This document shows, piece after piece, positions 43,464 through 51,696 of a stretch of 64,000 nucleotides of DNA. This stretch comes from Geodermatophilaceae bacterium NBWT11. GTDB lineage: Bacteria; Actinomycetota; Actinomycetes; Mycobacteriales; Geodermatophilaceae. The translations under genes and the position numbers were made by a program. The stretch is from NCBI GenBank assembly GCA_014218215.1, contig CP043652.1, forward strand, positions 1,488,001 to 1,552,000, in the 5' to 3' direction. The notes under the pieces are model-generated. The model made no database searches and had not been told where the DNA came from. It saw nothing but the letters and a program-made list of their open reading frames with translations. Positions within the stretch are counted from its first letter, which is position 1. Each line of letters opens with the position of its first letter.

Positions 43464-43637
43464 ATGACCGAGACCACGCCCACCCACTCCGAGGACCCCG
43501 CCGAGGGCTCCGACACCACCACCCCGACCGAGAGCGCCGGCCGCACCCCGCACACCGAGGACGCCGCCGAGGGCGACCGCGACACCGCCGACGCCGAGTC
43601 CGGCGTCGACCCGGCGAACCGGATCAGCGAGGCCTGA
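43464..43637 (+). CDS. Small acidic disordered protein (57 residues)
   Basis: Rich in Thr, Glu, Asp and Ser with no hydrophobic core (ETTPTHSEDPAEGSDTTTP at the start). Similar tiny acidic frames occur at 49685 and 48364. A -10-like hexamer at the standard 6-base distance supports it. It overlaps the convergent mycothiol-type gene by 14 bases. Function unknown. Confidence 0.5.
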   Translation: MTETTPTHSEDPAEGSDTTTPTESAGRTPHTEDAAEGDRDTADAESGVDPANRISEA

Positions 43638-44490
43638 CCCCGGGCTGCCGGCCCGCGCCGCCGGCGCGCGGCGGGGCGGTCGGCTTCCGGTACGACGTGG
43701 GGTCCCGCGGCAGGGAACGGTGCGCCGAGCCTGCGCCCGGGGGTCCGGCGTAGGCCTGGGCCACGTCCATCCACCGGGCTGCGGCGACCCCGGTGGTCTG
43801 CAGCTGCAGCCCACCGGGTGCTCGGCGCTGGGTCACCCGCAGGCAGAAGTCCAGCGCGGGGCCGGTGACCCGGTCGGCAGCGGAGGGCTCGCCCCAGGTC
43901 CACAGCGCGCCGGACGGGGCGGTCAGCTCGACACGGACGTCCCCGGTCGGGGCGGGCAGCCCGTGCTGGGTGTGCGCGAACGCCCGGGTGCGGACGCCGA
44001 GGTGCGCGACGGCCTTCAGCCGGTCCGTGGACGAGGGAGGCAGCCCCAGGGCGTCGGTGACGTCGACGCCGTGCGCCCAGGTCTCCATGAGCCGGGCGGT
44101 GGCCATCGAGGCCGCGCTCATCGGCGGGCCGTACCAGGGCAGCGACGTGCCGGCGGGCACGGCCACCAGCGCGTCGGCCAGCGCCCGCCGACCGCTCCGC
44201 CAGCGGTCCAGCAGCTCGGACGGGGGCACCGCCGCACCCGCTGCAGCAGCGTCGTCGACCATCCCGTGGGTGTCGGGCAGCGCGCGGAAGGCGTCCGGGT
44301 CGGTGGCGGCGAGCAGGGCCACGTCGTCGGTCCAGGCCAGGTGGGCGACCTGGTGCGCGACGGTCCAGCCGGCGGCCGGGGTGGGGGTCGCCCAGCCGGC
44401 CGGGTCGAGGTCGGCGACGACGGCGTCCAGCGCGGCACCCTCGGCGGCGAGGTCGGCCAGCAGACCGGTCAGCAGGGTGCTCGTGGTCAT
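43624..44490 (-). CDS. TIGR03084/maleylpyruvate-isomerase-fold protein
   Basis: 288 residues with the DinB-like mycothiol-dependent isomerase N-domain: LLADLAAEGAALDAVVADLD, GWTVAHQVAHLAWTD with two His metal ligands near 50-56, and METWAHGVDVTDALGL carrying the third. The C-terminal half has the SCP2-like segment FCLRVTQRRAPGGLQL. Related enzymes use mycothiol as cofactor. The ATG at 44490 has TACCGT six bases upstream. Divergent from the LLM oxidoreductase with 66 bases between. Substrate unknown. Confidence 0.82.
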   Translation of the reverse strand: MTTSTLLTGLLADLAAEGAALDAVVADLDPAGWATPTPAAGWTVAHQVAHLAWTDDVALLAATDPDAFRALPDTHGMVDDAAAAGAAVPPSELLDRWRSGRRALADALVAVPAGTSLPWYGPPMSAASMATARLMETWAHGVDVTDALGLPPSSTDRLKAVAHLGVRTRAFAHTQHGLPAPTGDVRVELTAPSGALWTWGEPSAADRVTGPALDFCLRVTQRRAPGGLQLQTTGVAAARWMDVAQAYAGPPGAGSAHRSLPRDPTSYRKPTAPPRAGGAGRQPGVRPR

Positions 44491-44496
44491 CGCCGC

Positions 44497-44502
44497 ACGG
44501 TA
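44497..44502 (-). promoter_or_regulatory. -10 element of the TIGR03084-like gene
   Basis: On the minus strand TACCGT ends 6 bases before the ATG at 44490. Confidence 0.55.
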
Positions 44503-44544
44503 GTGAGGACGGCCGGACGCTGGCCACCCCGCTGTGGCCTGCGG

Positions 44545-44550
44545 CACCAT
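44545..44550 (+). promoter_or_regulatory. -10-like element of the LLM oxidoreductase gene
   Basis: CACCAT ends 6 bases before the ATG at 44557. Confidence 0.45.
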
Positions 44551-44556
44551 CCGGGC

Positions 44557-45576
44557 ATGCTGCTCGACGCGTCACTGCTCACCGCCGGGACCGACGACGT
44601 CGCCGGCACCGCCCGCCTGCTCGAGGACCGCGGCTACGCCGGGGTCTGGGCCTCCGAGGTCGCCCACGACCCCTTCCTGCTGCTGCACGCCGCGGCGCTG
44701 GCCACCGAGCGGGTCCAGGTCGGCTCGGCCATCGCGGTGGCCTTCGCCCGCTCTCCCATGACGCTGGCGTACACCGCGTGGGACCTGCAGCGGACCAGCA
44801 GGGGCCGGTTCGTGCTGGGGCTGGGCACGCAGGTGAAGGCGCACGTCGAGCGCCGGTTCTCCATGCCGTGGTCGGCCCCGGCGGCCCGGATGCGGGAGTA
44901 CGTCGGTGCGCTGCGGGCGATCTGGGCGACCTGGTCGGCCGACGACGTCCCGCTCCGGTTCCGCGGCGAGCACTACCGGCACACGTTGATGACGCCGACG
45001 TTCACCCCACCCCGGCACGAGTGGGGCGCACCCCCGGTCCACCTGGCCGCGGTCGGGCCGCTGATGACCCGGCTGGCCGGCGAGCTGTGCGACGGCCTGC
45101 TCGCGCACGGCTTCACCACCGAGCGCTACCTGCGCGAGCGCACCCTCCCCGCCCTGCAGGAGGGCCTGGAGCTCTCCGGGCGCACCCGTGAGCAGGTCCA
45201 GGTCAGCCTGCCGGGGTTCGTCGTCGCCGGCCGGGACGACGCCGAACGGGCCGACGCCCGCACCGCGGTGCGCGCCCAGATCGCCTTCTACGGCAGCACC
45301 CCGGCCTACCGCCCGGTGCTCGAGCTGCACGGCTGGGAGGACCTGGGCGACGAGCTCAACGCGCTGTCCACCTCCCGGCGGGAGGACAAGTGGGAGGCGA
45401 TGGCCGAGCTCGTGGACGACGAGGTGCTGGGCACGTTCGCCGTCGTCGCCGACCCCGAGGACGTGGCCCCGGAGGTGCTGCGCCGCTACGAGGGCGTGGT
45501 CGACCGGTTCAGCGTCTACAGCGGCGCCGGTCTCCCGCCGGAGGTGTGGGACCCGCTGGTGCGCGCCCTGGCCTGA
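44557..45576 (+). CDS. LLM-class, probably F420-dependent oxidoreductase
   Basis: 339-residue luciferase-like TIM barrel, resembling the TIGR03617 subgroup. Typical blocks: EDRGYAGVWASEVAHDPFL near 23-41, ERVQVGSAIAVAFARSPMT, RGRFVLGLGTQVKAHVERR near 83-101 and GAPPVHLAAVGPLMTRLAGE near 155-174. In actinobacteria these usually use coenzyme F420 to oxidise or reduce small organic molecules. It is followed by the Zur-controlled zinc operon but lies upstream of its promoter. Confidence 0.87.
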   Translation: MLLDASLLTAGTDDVAGTARLLEDRGYAGVWASEVAHDPFLLLHAAALATERVQVGSAIAVAFARSPMTLAYTAWDLQRTSRGRFVLGLGTQVKAHVERRFSMPWSAPAARMREYVGALRAIWATWSADDVPLRFRGEHYRHTLMTPTFTPPRHEWGAPPVHLAAVGPLMTRLAGELCDGLLAHGFTTERYLRERTLPALQEGLELSGRTREQVQVSLPGFVVAGRDDAERADARTAVRAQIAFYGSTPAYRPVLELHGWEDLGDELNALSTSRREDKWEAMAELVDDEVLGTFAVVADPEDVAPEVLRRYEGVVDRFSVYSGAGLPPEVWDPLVRALA

Positions 45577-45582
45577 GGGGGT

Positions 45583-45605
45583 TATGGTTCTGACAATCAT
45601 TCCCA
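45583..45605 (+). promoter_or_regulatory. Promoter with Zur box of the zinc ABC operon
   Basis: TATGGT at 45583-45588 is the -10 and TGACAATCATTCCCA at 45591-45605 matches the actinobacterial Zur box TGAnAATnATTTTCA at most positions, covering the start site. Confidence 0.75.
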
Positions 45606-45629
45606 CCAGTCGTTCCCTGGAGTGCCATC

Positions 45630-46610
45630 GTGTCCCCCCGCACCACCGTCCTCGCCGTCCTGACCGCCGGTTCCCTGGGCCTGGCCGCCTGCTCCTCCGG
45701 TGCGGCCGGGGGCACCGACACGACCGAGGCGGACTCCGCGAACTGCCCGGGCGACGTCCTCGACGTCGTCGTGTCCGTGGACCAGTGGGGCGACGTCGTC
45801 CGCTCCCTGGCCGGGGACTGCGCGAACGTGACCACGGTGATCAACTCCACCGCGGTCGACCCGCACGACTACGAGCCCAGCACCGGGGACGTCGCGGGCT
45901 TCGAGGACGCCGACCTCGTGGTCGTCAACGGCGCGGACTACGACCACTGGGCCTCGGACGCGGTGGCCAACCTGGACCCCGCCCCCGTCGTGGTGGACGC
46001 TGCCGAGGTGGTCGGCATCGAGGAGGAGGGGCACGCCGAGGACGACGGCCACGCCGAGGGCGAGGAGGGCCACGGCTCGGTGAACCCGCACCTCTGGTAC
46101 TCCCCGGACTACGTGCAGCAGACCGCCGAGGCCGTCACCGACGCCCTCAGCGACCTCTCCCCCGACGCCGCCGACTACTTCGCCGAGCAGGCCACCGCCT
46201 GGACGACCTCGATGCAGCCCTACACCGACGAGCTCGCCGGCCTCGAGCAGCTGGCCGCCGGGAAGAGCTACGCGGCCACCGAGACGGTCTTCGACTACAC
46301 CGCCACGGCCGTCGGGCTCACCGACGCCACCCCCGAGGGCTACCGGGACGCCGCCAGCAACGAGAGCGACCCGGCTGCCGGCGACGTGGCCGCCTTCGAG
46401 GCCGCCCTGGCCGACGGCAGCATCGACGTGCTGGTGTTCAACACCCAGACCGAGGGCGCCGTCCCCGACCAGCTGCGCGCCGCCGCCGAGTCGGCCGGCG
46501 TGCCGGTCGTCGAGGTCACGGAATCGGTCCCGGAGGATGCTGGTTCCTTCGAGGAGTGGCAGCTGGCCCAGCTGCAGCAGCTCGCAGACGCACTCGGTGG
46601 GGGTCAGTGA
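45630..46610 (+). CDS. znuA: Zinc ABC transporter substrate-binding lipoprotein (ZnuA-like)
   Basis: 326 residues. The lipobox LAAC is at about 18-21. The cluster A-I metal-binding fold has NSTAVDPHDYEPSTGDV near 71-87, and a His/Glu-rich loop (EEEGHAEDDGHAEGEEGHG) near 132-150 followed by NPHLWYSPDYV, characteristic of zinc-specific binding proteins. It binds Zn2+ outside the membrane. The Zur box at its promoter supports zinc over manganese. The stop overlaps the ATPase start as GTGA. Confidence 0.92.
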   Translation: MSPRTTVLAVLTAGSLGLAACSSGAAGGTDTTEADSANCPGDVLDVVVSVDQWGDVVRSLAGDCANVTTVINSTAVDPHDYEPSTGDVAGFEDADLVVVNGADYDHWASDAVANLDPAPVVVDAAEVVGIEEEGHAEDDGHAEGEEGHGSVNPHLWYSPDYVQQTAEAVTDALSDLSPDAADYFAEQATAWTTSMQPYTDELAGLEQLAAGKSYAATETVFDYTATAVGLTDATPEGYRDAASNESDPAAGDVAAFEAALADGSIDVLVFNTQTEGAVPDQLRAAAESAGVPVVEVTESVPEDAGSFEEWQLAQLQQLADALGGGQ

Positions 46611-47407
46611 CACAGAGCTCCTCGACGCAGACCCCGTCCAGCTCCCCGGCTCCGGCCCTGGTGCTGGACGGGGTCTCCGTCGTCCGCGGTGGCCGGCAGG
46701 TCTGGTCCGACGGCTCGCTGACCGTGCCGGCCGGCGCGGTCGTCGGCGTCATCGGGCCCAACGGGGCCGGGAAGACCACCCTCTTCCAGCTCGCACTGGG
46801 TCTGCTGCCGGCCGCGACCGGCCGGATCGAGGTGCTGGGCCGCACGCCCCGCGCCGGGGACCGCCGGATCGGCTACGTGCCGCAGAACTACACCGCCGCG
46901 CTCGGTGAGGCCGTGCGGGCCCGTGACCTGGTCGCCCTCGGCGTCACCGGCACCCGCTTCGGCATCCGGCGCACCACCGCGGCCGAGCACGCCCGGGTGG
47001 ACGACGCGCTGCGCCGGGTCGGGGCCGCCGGGTACGCCGACCGCCGGATGAGCGAGCTGTCCGGTGGCCAGCAGCAGCGGGTCGCGATCGCCCAGGCCAT
47101 CGTGGACGACGCCGAGCTGCTCCTGCTGGACGAGCCGCTGGCCAACCTGGACCTGCGCAACTCCCACGAGATCGTCACCCTGCTCGGCGAGCTCCGCCGC
47201 GAGCGGGCCGTGACGATCATGGTCGTGGCGCACGACCTGAACCCCCTGCTGCCGGTCCTCACCGACGCGGTCTACCTGCTCGACGGCCACCCGCACCACG
47301 CCTCGATCGGCGAGGTCGTCACCGAGGACCTGCTGACCCACCTCTACGGCACCCGCGTGCGTGTCGTCCGGACCGCGCAGGGTGACCTCTTCACCCGCAG
47401 CGGCTGA
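46607..47407 (+). CDS. znuC: Zinc ABC transporter ATPase (ZnuC-like)
   Basis: 266 residues. Walker A GPNGAGKTT near 46-54, Q-loop VPQNYTAALGE, signature LSGGQQQRVAIAQAI, Walker B LLLLDEPLANLD and His switch VVAHDLNPL. An 18-residue Ser/Pro/Thr-rich leader precedes the domain. The GTG overlaps the znuA stop; the znuB gene follows 9 bases later with AAGGAG. Confidence 0.92.
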   Translation: MTQSSSTQTPSSSPAPALVLDGVSVVRGGRQVWSDGSLTVPAGAVVGVIGPNGAGKTTLFQLALGLLPAATGRIEVLGRTPRAGDRRIGYVPQNYTAALGEAVRARDLVALGVTGTRFGIRRTTAAEHARVDDALRRVGAAGYADRRMSELSGGQQQRVAIAQAIVDDAELLLLDEPLANLDLRNSHEIVTLLGELRRERAVTIMVVAHDLNPLLPVLTDAVYLLDGHPHHASIGEVVTEDLLTHLYGTRVRVVRTAQGDLFTRSG

Positions 47408-47416
47408 AGGAGCCCC

Positions 47417-48298
47417 GTGCGTTTCCAGGAGAACTGGCTGCAGGTCCTGCAGACGACCTTCATGCAGCACGCCTTCATCGGCGGCACCATGGTCGCGCTC
47501 ACCGCCGGGCTGATGGGCTACTTCGTCATCACCCGGCAGAACGCCTTCGCCGCGCACGCGCTGGCGCACATCGGCTTCCCCGGCGCCACCGGCGCGATCC
47601 TCGTCGGCGCCCCGGTCACCCTGGGCCTGGCGGTCTTCTGCGTCGGCGGCGGTCTGCTGATCGGGCTGTTCGGCAAGCGGGTGGCCGAACGCGAGATCGC
47701 CACCGGCACCATCCTGGCCGGGGCGACCGGGCTGGGCGTGCTGTTCGCCTCGCTGGCCACGGCCAACGCCAGCACCACCACCAACGTGCTCTTCGGCAAC
47801 CTGCTGGCGATCAGCCGGGACCAGCTGTGGCTGTTCGGGCTGTTCACCGTGGTGGTCGTCGTCGCCCTGGCCGTCATCGCCCGCCCGCTGGTGTTCGCCT
47901 CGGTCGACCCCGCCGTCGCCGAGGCCCGCGGGGTGCCGGTGCGGGCGCTGGGGGTGGCCTTCGTCGTCCTGCTCGCCCTGACCATCACGATGGCCGTCCA
48001 GGTCGTCGGCACGCTGCTGCTGTTCGCGCTGGTGGTCACCCCTGCTGCCGCAGCGCTGCGGCTGACCGCACGCCCGGGCCGGGTGGCCGGGCTCGCGGTG
48101 GCGTTCGCGCTGGCCTCGGTCTGGGTCGGGCTGCTGCTCTCGGCGATGATCGACCTGCCGCCGAGCTTCTTCGTCGTCTCGATCGCGGTGCTGATCTGGG
48201 CCGTGGTGCTGGTGGCCACCCGCGACCGGCACACCGCCGTCCGGCCCGAGCCCAGCGCGCACGGCGCCGTCCCGCGGGTCCCCGAACACACCGCCTGA
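47417..48298 (+). CDS. znuB: Zinc ABC transporter permease (ZnuB-like)
   Basis: 293 residues of the ABC-3 family with about 8-9 membrane helices. FMQHAFIGGTMVALTAGLMGYFV near 15-37 and AAHALAHIGFPGATGAIL are the conserved entrance, and TITMAVQVVGTLLLFALVVTPAAAALRL near 195-222 is the family signature, here in parts. It forms the membrane channel for Zn2+. The GTG has AAGGAG 6 bases upstream. Last gene of the operon. Confidence 0.92.
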   Translation: MRFQENWLQVLQTTFMQHAFIGGTMVALTAGLMGYFVITRQNAFAAHALAHIGFPGATGAILVGAPVTLGLAVFCVGGGLLIGLFGKRVAEREIATGTILAGATGLGVLFASLATANASTTTNVLFGNLLAISRDQLWLFGLFTVVVVVALAVIARPLVFASVDPAVAEARGVPVRALGVAFVVLLALTITMAVQVVGTLLLFALVVTPAAAALRLTARPGRVAGLAVAFALASVWVGLLLSAMIDLPPSFFVVSIAVLIWAVVLVATRDRHTAVRPEPSAHGAVPRVPEHTA

Positions 48299-48351
48299 CC
48301 CGCCGGGGTGCCCCACCGGGCGTTCCCTGGCCGGGGCTTGCCCCCCGGGGG

Positions 48352-48357
48352 CATCCT
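48352..48357 (+). promoter_or_regulatory. -10-like element of a 46-codon gene
   Basis: CATCCT ends 6 bases before the ATG at 48364. Confidence 0.35.
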
Positions 48358-48363
48358 GGGGGG

Positions 48364-48504
48364 ATGACGCCAGACGAACAGCAGCACCGGGCCGACGACG
48401 ACGTCCCCACCGCGCGGGGCACCCAGAGCGAGGAGCCGCCCCCGTCACCGGCTGCCCCGATCGCCCGGATGCTGGCCAACCCCCGCCGCACCCGCCGGGC
48501 CTGA
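48364..48504 (+). CDS. Small protein of 46 residues
   Basis: MTPDEQQHRADDDVPTARG, then Pro-rich and a basic end (RMLANPRRTRRA). Acidic at the N-terminus, basic at the C-terminus, predicted disordered. No family recognised. The -10-like hexamer at the standard distance supports it weakly. It could be spurious. Confidence 0.4.
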   Translation: MTPDEQQHRADDDVPTARGTQSEEPPPSPAAPIARMLANPRRTRRA

Positions 48505-48537
48505 CCCTCGGCAGGCCCACTCGGCAGTGCCCGGCGC

Positions 48538-48560
48538 GGTGTGACGGACCGGGTCACACC
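48538..48560. promoter_or_regulatory. Inverted repeat upstream of the TetR gene
   Basis: GGTGTGAC-N7-GTCACACC has perfect 8-bp arms. It shares GTGACGGACCGG-GTCAC with the site at 38066-38083. Confidence 0.5.
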
Positions 48561-48666
48561 GGCCCCACCGACCACCTCGAACCCGGCCACCACATGCGTG
48601 TTCGTGACCCTGGGTCGTGATGCCGACACACCGGCGTGCCGTGAACTGCTCCGTCACGCAGCCGTG

Positions 48667-48672
48667 CACCAT
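48667..48672 (+). promoter_or_regulatory. -10-like element of the TetR gene
   Basis: CACCAT ends 7 bases before the GTG at 48680. Confidence 0.4.
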
Positions 48673-48679
48673 CCCTGAC

Positions 48680-49351
48680 GTGACCGCCGCCCTCGCCCTC
48701 GACCACGCGTCATCCACGGCCGACGACCTCCACCGGGGCGTCGACTCACAGGGCAGCCCGCTGCCCGTGCGGCGCAGCCGCGAGGAGCGTCAGGCGATCG
48801 TCCTGGACACCGCCGACCGGCTCTTCGCCGGCCGCAGCTCGCGCAGCGTCGGCATGGACGAGCTGGTCCGGGAGACCGGGCTGGGCAAGATGACGGTCTA
48901 CCGGCTCTTCAAGAGCAAGGACGACCTGGTGGGCGCCTACCTGGCGCGCAAGGCCGCCACCGTCCTGGGCTACCTCGACGCCGAGACCCACCGGTTCGCC
49001 GACGACCCGCGGGGCGCGCTGCTGGCCGTCGTCGACGTGGTGGAGAAGGACGTCACCCGCACCGGCTTCCGCGGCTGCCCGTTCACCAACGTCAGCAGCG
49101 AGTACGACGACCCGCAGCACCCGGCCCGCTCGGCGGCCGCGGACTACAAGTACGAGCTGCACCTGCGGCTGGTGAACCTGTCCGAGGAGCTGGTCCCCGG
49201 CCACGGCGACGACCTCGCCGCCCAGGTGCACCTGATCATCGACGGCATGTACCTCTCCGGCGGCCTGCTGGGCCCCGACGGGCCGGCCAGCCACGGCCGC
49301 CAGCTGGCCGAGCGGCTCGTCGACGCCGCCGTCGCGGCCGCCGCGCGCTGA
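48680..49351 (+). CDS. TetR-family regulator
   Basis: 223 residues. The helix-turn-helix VLDTADRLFAGRSSRSVGMDELVRETGLGKMTVYRLFKSKDDLVGAYL, in part here as RETGLGKMTVYRLFKSKDDL, is at about 40-88. The C-terminal ligand domain has GFRGCPFTNVSSEYDDPQHP near 137-156 with a Cys that could be redox-sensitive. The GTG at 48680 is chosen over 48617 because of the CACCAT seven bases upstream. Target and ligand unknown. Confidence 0.85.
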   Translation: MTAALALDHASSTADDLHRGVDSQGSPLPVRRSREERQAIVLDTADRLFAGRSSRSVGMDELVRETGLGKMTVYRLFKSKDDLVGAYLARKAATVLGYLDAETHRFADDPRGALLAVVDVVEKDVTRTGFRGCPFTNVSSEYDDPQHPARSAAADYKYELHLRLVNLSEELVPGHGDDLAAQVHLIIDGMYLSGGLLGPDGPASHGRQLAERLVDAAVAAAAR

Positions 49352-49365
49352 GCCCCCGGCTCCCC

Positions 49366-49371
49366 TACCGT
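49366..49371 (+). promoter_or_regulatory. -10 element of the LapA-like gene
   Basis: TACCGT ends 6 bases before the GTG at 49378. Confidence 0.55.
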
Positions 49372-49377
49372 TCTCCC

Positions 49378-49647
49378 GTGACCAGCGCACCCCTCTCCGG
49401 CGACCCCGCGACAACCCCCGCACCGAAGAAGCGGGGCAGCAGCGCCGGGCGGACCGTCAGCGCCGTGCTGCTGGTCGCGCTGACCGTGGTCCTGGTGCTG
49501 TTCGTCGTCTTCAACACCCAGTCGGTGCGGGTCAGCCTGGTCTTCGGCGTGGTCGACCTGCCGCTGGTGATCGCCCTCGTCGCCGCCGCGGTGCTCGGCG
49601 GTCTGATCGTCGCGCTGCTGAGCCTGCGCGCCCGCCGGCACCGCTGA
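49378..49647 (+). CDS. LapA-domain (DUF1049) membrane protein
   Basis: 89 residues. Two membrane helices (about 28-46 and 58-80) are joined by FNTQSVRVSLVFGVVDLPL, the LapA-domain hallmark (NxxxVxVxFxFxxxxxPL). LapA proteins assist lipopolysaccharide assembly in Gram-negatives, but in actinobacteria their role is unknown. The start is Pro/Ala-rich and cytoplasmic. Confidence 0.85.
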   Translation: MTSAPLSGDPATTPAPKKRGSSAGRTVSAVLLVALTVVLVLFVVFNTQSVRVSLVFGVVDLPLVIALVAAAVLGGLIVALLSLRARRHR

Positions 49648-49684
49648 CGTGTCGGGGGCCGGCCCCGCGGGCAGGGCACCGGAC

Positions 49685-49852
49685 ATGACCGACCCCACGA
49701 CCGACCCGGCCGACTCCCCCAGCAACCCCGACAACCTGGTCGACGGCCGCCCCGGCGACGACGCCCCCGACCAGGGCGCGCAGGACACCACGCTGACCAC
49801 CGACGACGCCGCGCAGGACGACGACGCGGTGGCCGAGCCCGACAACAGCTGA
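49685..49852 (+). CDS. Small acidic disordered protein (55 residues)
   Basis: MTDPTTDPADSPSNPDN start, about one third Asp/Glu, no hydrophobic residues to speak of. Similar in character to the 57-residue frame at 43464. It ends 4 bases before the convergent response regulator. No clear promoter or ribosome binding site. Function unknown. Confidence 0.45.
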   Translation: MTDPTTDPADSPSNPDNLVDGRPGDDAPDQGAQDTTLTTDDAAQDDDAVAEPDNS

Positions 49853-49856
49853 GCGG

Positions 49857-50465
49857 CTAGATCCAGCCGTGCCGGCGCGCGGCGTCCACCGCCGCGTGCC
49901 GGTTCGGCGCCCCCAGCTTCGTCGCCGCGGCCGACAGGTGGTTGCGCACCGTGCCCGGGGAAAGGTGCGCCCGCGCGGCGATCTCCTCGACCGGGGCGCC
50001 ACCGGCGGCCAGCTCGAGCACGTCGGCCTCCCGCGGGGTCAGCGGTGAGTCCCCGGCGCTGATCGCCTCCGCGGCCAGCTCGGGGTCGACGTAGCGGCCC
50101 CCGCCGTGCACGGTGCGCACGACGTCGGCCAGCACCGCCGCGTTGACCGTCTTGGGCAGGAACCCGCGCACCCCGGCCTCCAGCGCCCGCTTGAGGTGCC
50201 CGGGCCGGCCGTGCCCGGTGACGATGACGACCCGGCAGGCCGGGAGGACCGTCCGCAGCTCCGCGGCCACCGAGATGCCGTCCTGACCGGGCATCTGCAG
50301 GTCCAGCACGCACACGTCGGGGCCGTGCGCCCGGGCCATCGCCAGCGCCTCCGGGCCCGAGGCGGCCTGGGCGACCACCTCGACGTCGTCCTCCAGGCCC
50401 AGCAGGGCGGCCAGCGCGGAGCGGATGAGGTTCTCGTCGTCGGCCAGCAACACCCGGACGGTCAC
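49857..50465 (-). CDS. NarL/DesR-type response regulator
   Basis: 202 residues. Receiver at 1-120 with DDE at 9-11, phospho-acceptor Asp55 in VCVLDLQMPG and Lys near 105 in FLPKTV. LuxR-type helix-turn-helix at about 137-200: LTPREADVLELAAGGAPVEEIA and LSPGTVRNHLSAAATKLG. The GTG overlaps the kinase stop as GTGA. It likely controls the ABC exporter genes just upstream in the same operon. Confidence 0.93.
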   Translation of the reverse strand: MTVRVLLADDENLIRSALAALLGLEDDVEVVAQAASGPEALAMARAHGPDVCVLDLQMPGQDGISVAAELRTVLPACRVVIVTGHGRPGHLKRALEAGVRGFLPKTVNAAVLADVVRTVHGGGRYVDPELAAEAISAGDSPLTPREADVLELAAGGAPVEEIAARAHLSPGTVRNHLSAAATKLGAPNRHAAVDAARRHGWI

Positions 50466-51664
50466 GCCGGCACCTCCGCCCGGACGACGAAGCCGCCGTC
50501 CGCGAGCCCGGCCTGCAGGCGGCCACCCCTGGCGGTGAGCCGCTCGGAGAGCCCGGTGAGCCCGTTGCCCCAGGTCGCGGGTGCACCGGCCCCGTCGTCG
50601 CGCACGGTCAACGTCGTCCCCTCGTGGTCGGTGGTCAGGCCGATGTCGCAGCGTCCGGCCGAGGAGTGCCGGAGCACGTTGGTGACCGACTCGCGGACCA
50701 CCCAGCCGAGCAGCTCCTGGACCGGGGCCGGCACGGCGGCGACGTCGTCCTCACCGGTGACGGTGGTGGCGACCCCGGCCGAGCGCAGCACCGACCGGGC
50801 CCCGGCGAGCTCGGAGGCGAGGTCGGTGGCCCGGTAGCCGCGGACGACCTCGCGCACCTCGCGCAGCGAGGACTCGGCCAACGAGCCCACGCCGTCCATC
50901 TCGTCGGCGGCGCCGTCCCGGCCACGGCGGGCGAGCTCGGCGGCCAGCTGGCTCTTCACCGCGATGGCCGACAGGTTGCGGCCCATCACGTCGTGCAGGT
51001 CGCGGGCGAAGCGCAGCCGCTCCTCGGCGACGGCGAGCTGCAGCGCGACCCCGCGGGTGCGCTCCATCTCCTGGACGACGTCGAGGATCCACACGGTGAA
51101 GCGGAAGGCCGCGGCGACCGCCCACAGCGCGATCCCGATGGCCACCCCCGCGACCACCCCGGAGACCAGCGGGTTGCCCTCGGCCACCGAGACCGCCCCG
51201 GCGACCGCCCCGGTCACCGCCGAGGCCCAGGTGAGCCGGCGCATCGCCCAGCTGACCGACAGCACGAGCACCACCGCGCCGCCGAGCATGCCCACCGCGC
51301 CCGGGGCCGACGGGGAGGGCGGCCCGCCGTCGACGGCGGCGACCGCGGCGGCCGCGGTCAGCGCGGCCGGGACGAGCAGGAGGGCCAGCTGCGCGCGGTC
51401 CGGGCCCGGGGCGCCGGGCCGGTGCCGGGCGTCCAGCAGGGCGCGGACCACCCAGAGGCAGGCCGCCGCGGTGCCCACCGTGCCGACGAGCAGCAGCACC
51501 GGCAGCACGGTCCCGGCCGCGGACCAGCCCGGGGCCACGGCGAACAGCAGCAGCGGGGGCAGTCCGAGCAGCGCCGAGTAGTAGGACCACCGGGTGTACA
51601 GCTCGATCCGCTGCGGGTCGGTGCGGCTGCGCCACCAGCGCGAGACGGTCGGCACGGCAGCCAT
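50462..51664 (-). CDS. DesK-type sensor histidine kinase
   Basis: 400 residues. Five to six membrane helices between about 30 and 190 form the sensor, with no large extracellular loop. A coiled linker leads to HisKA_3: RLRFARDLHDVMGRNLSAI with the phospho-His near 211. The ATPase domain has RESVTNVLRHSSAGRCDI and DDGAGAP. The intramembrane sensor design matches DesK and LnrJ/LiaS kinases that detect membrane or antibiotic stress. The ATG at 51664 lies 32 bases after the ABC permease stop. Confidence 0.9.
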   Translation of the reverse strand: MAAVPTVSRWWRSRTDPQRIELYTRWSYYSALLGLPPLLLFAVAPGWSAAGTVLPVLLLVGTVGTAAACLWVVRALLDARHRPGAPGPDRAQLALLLVPAALTAAAAVAAVDGGPPSPSAPGAVGMLGGAVVLVLSVSWAMRRLTWASAVTGAVAGAVSVAEGNPLVSGVVAGVAIGIALWAVAAAFRFTVWILDVVQEMERTRGVALQLAVAEERLRFARDLHDVMGRNLSAIAVKSQLAAELARRGRDGAADEMDGVGSLAESSLREVREVVRGYRATDLASELAGARSVLRSAGVATTVTGEDDVAAVPAPVQELLGWVVRESVTNVLRHSSAGRCDIGLTTDHEGTTLTVRDDGAGAPATWGNGLTGLSERLTARGGRLQAGLADGGFVVRAEVPA

Positions 51665-51696
51665 GCTGCCGTACCGACCGTGCCGCGGCGGCGCCG

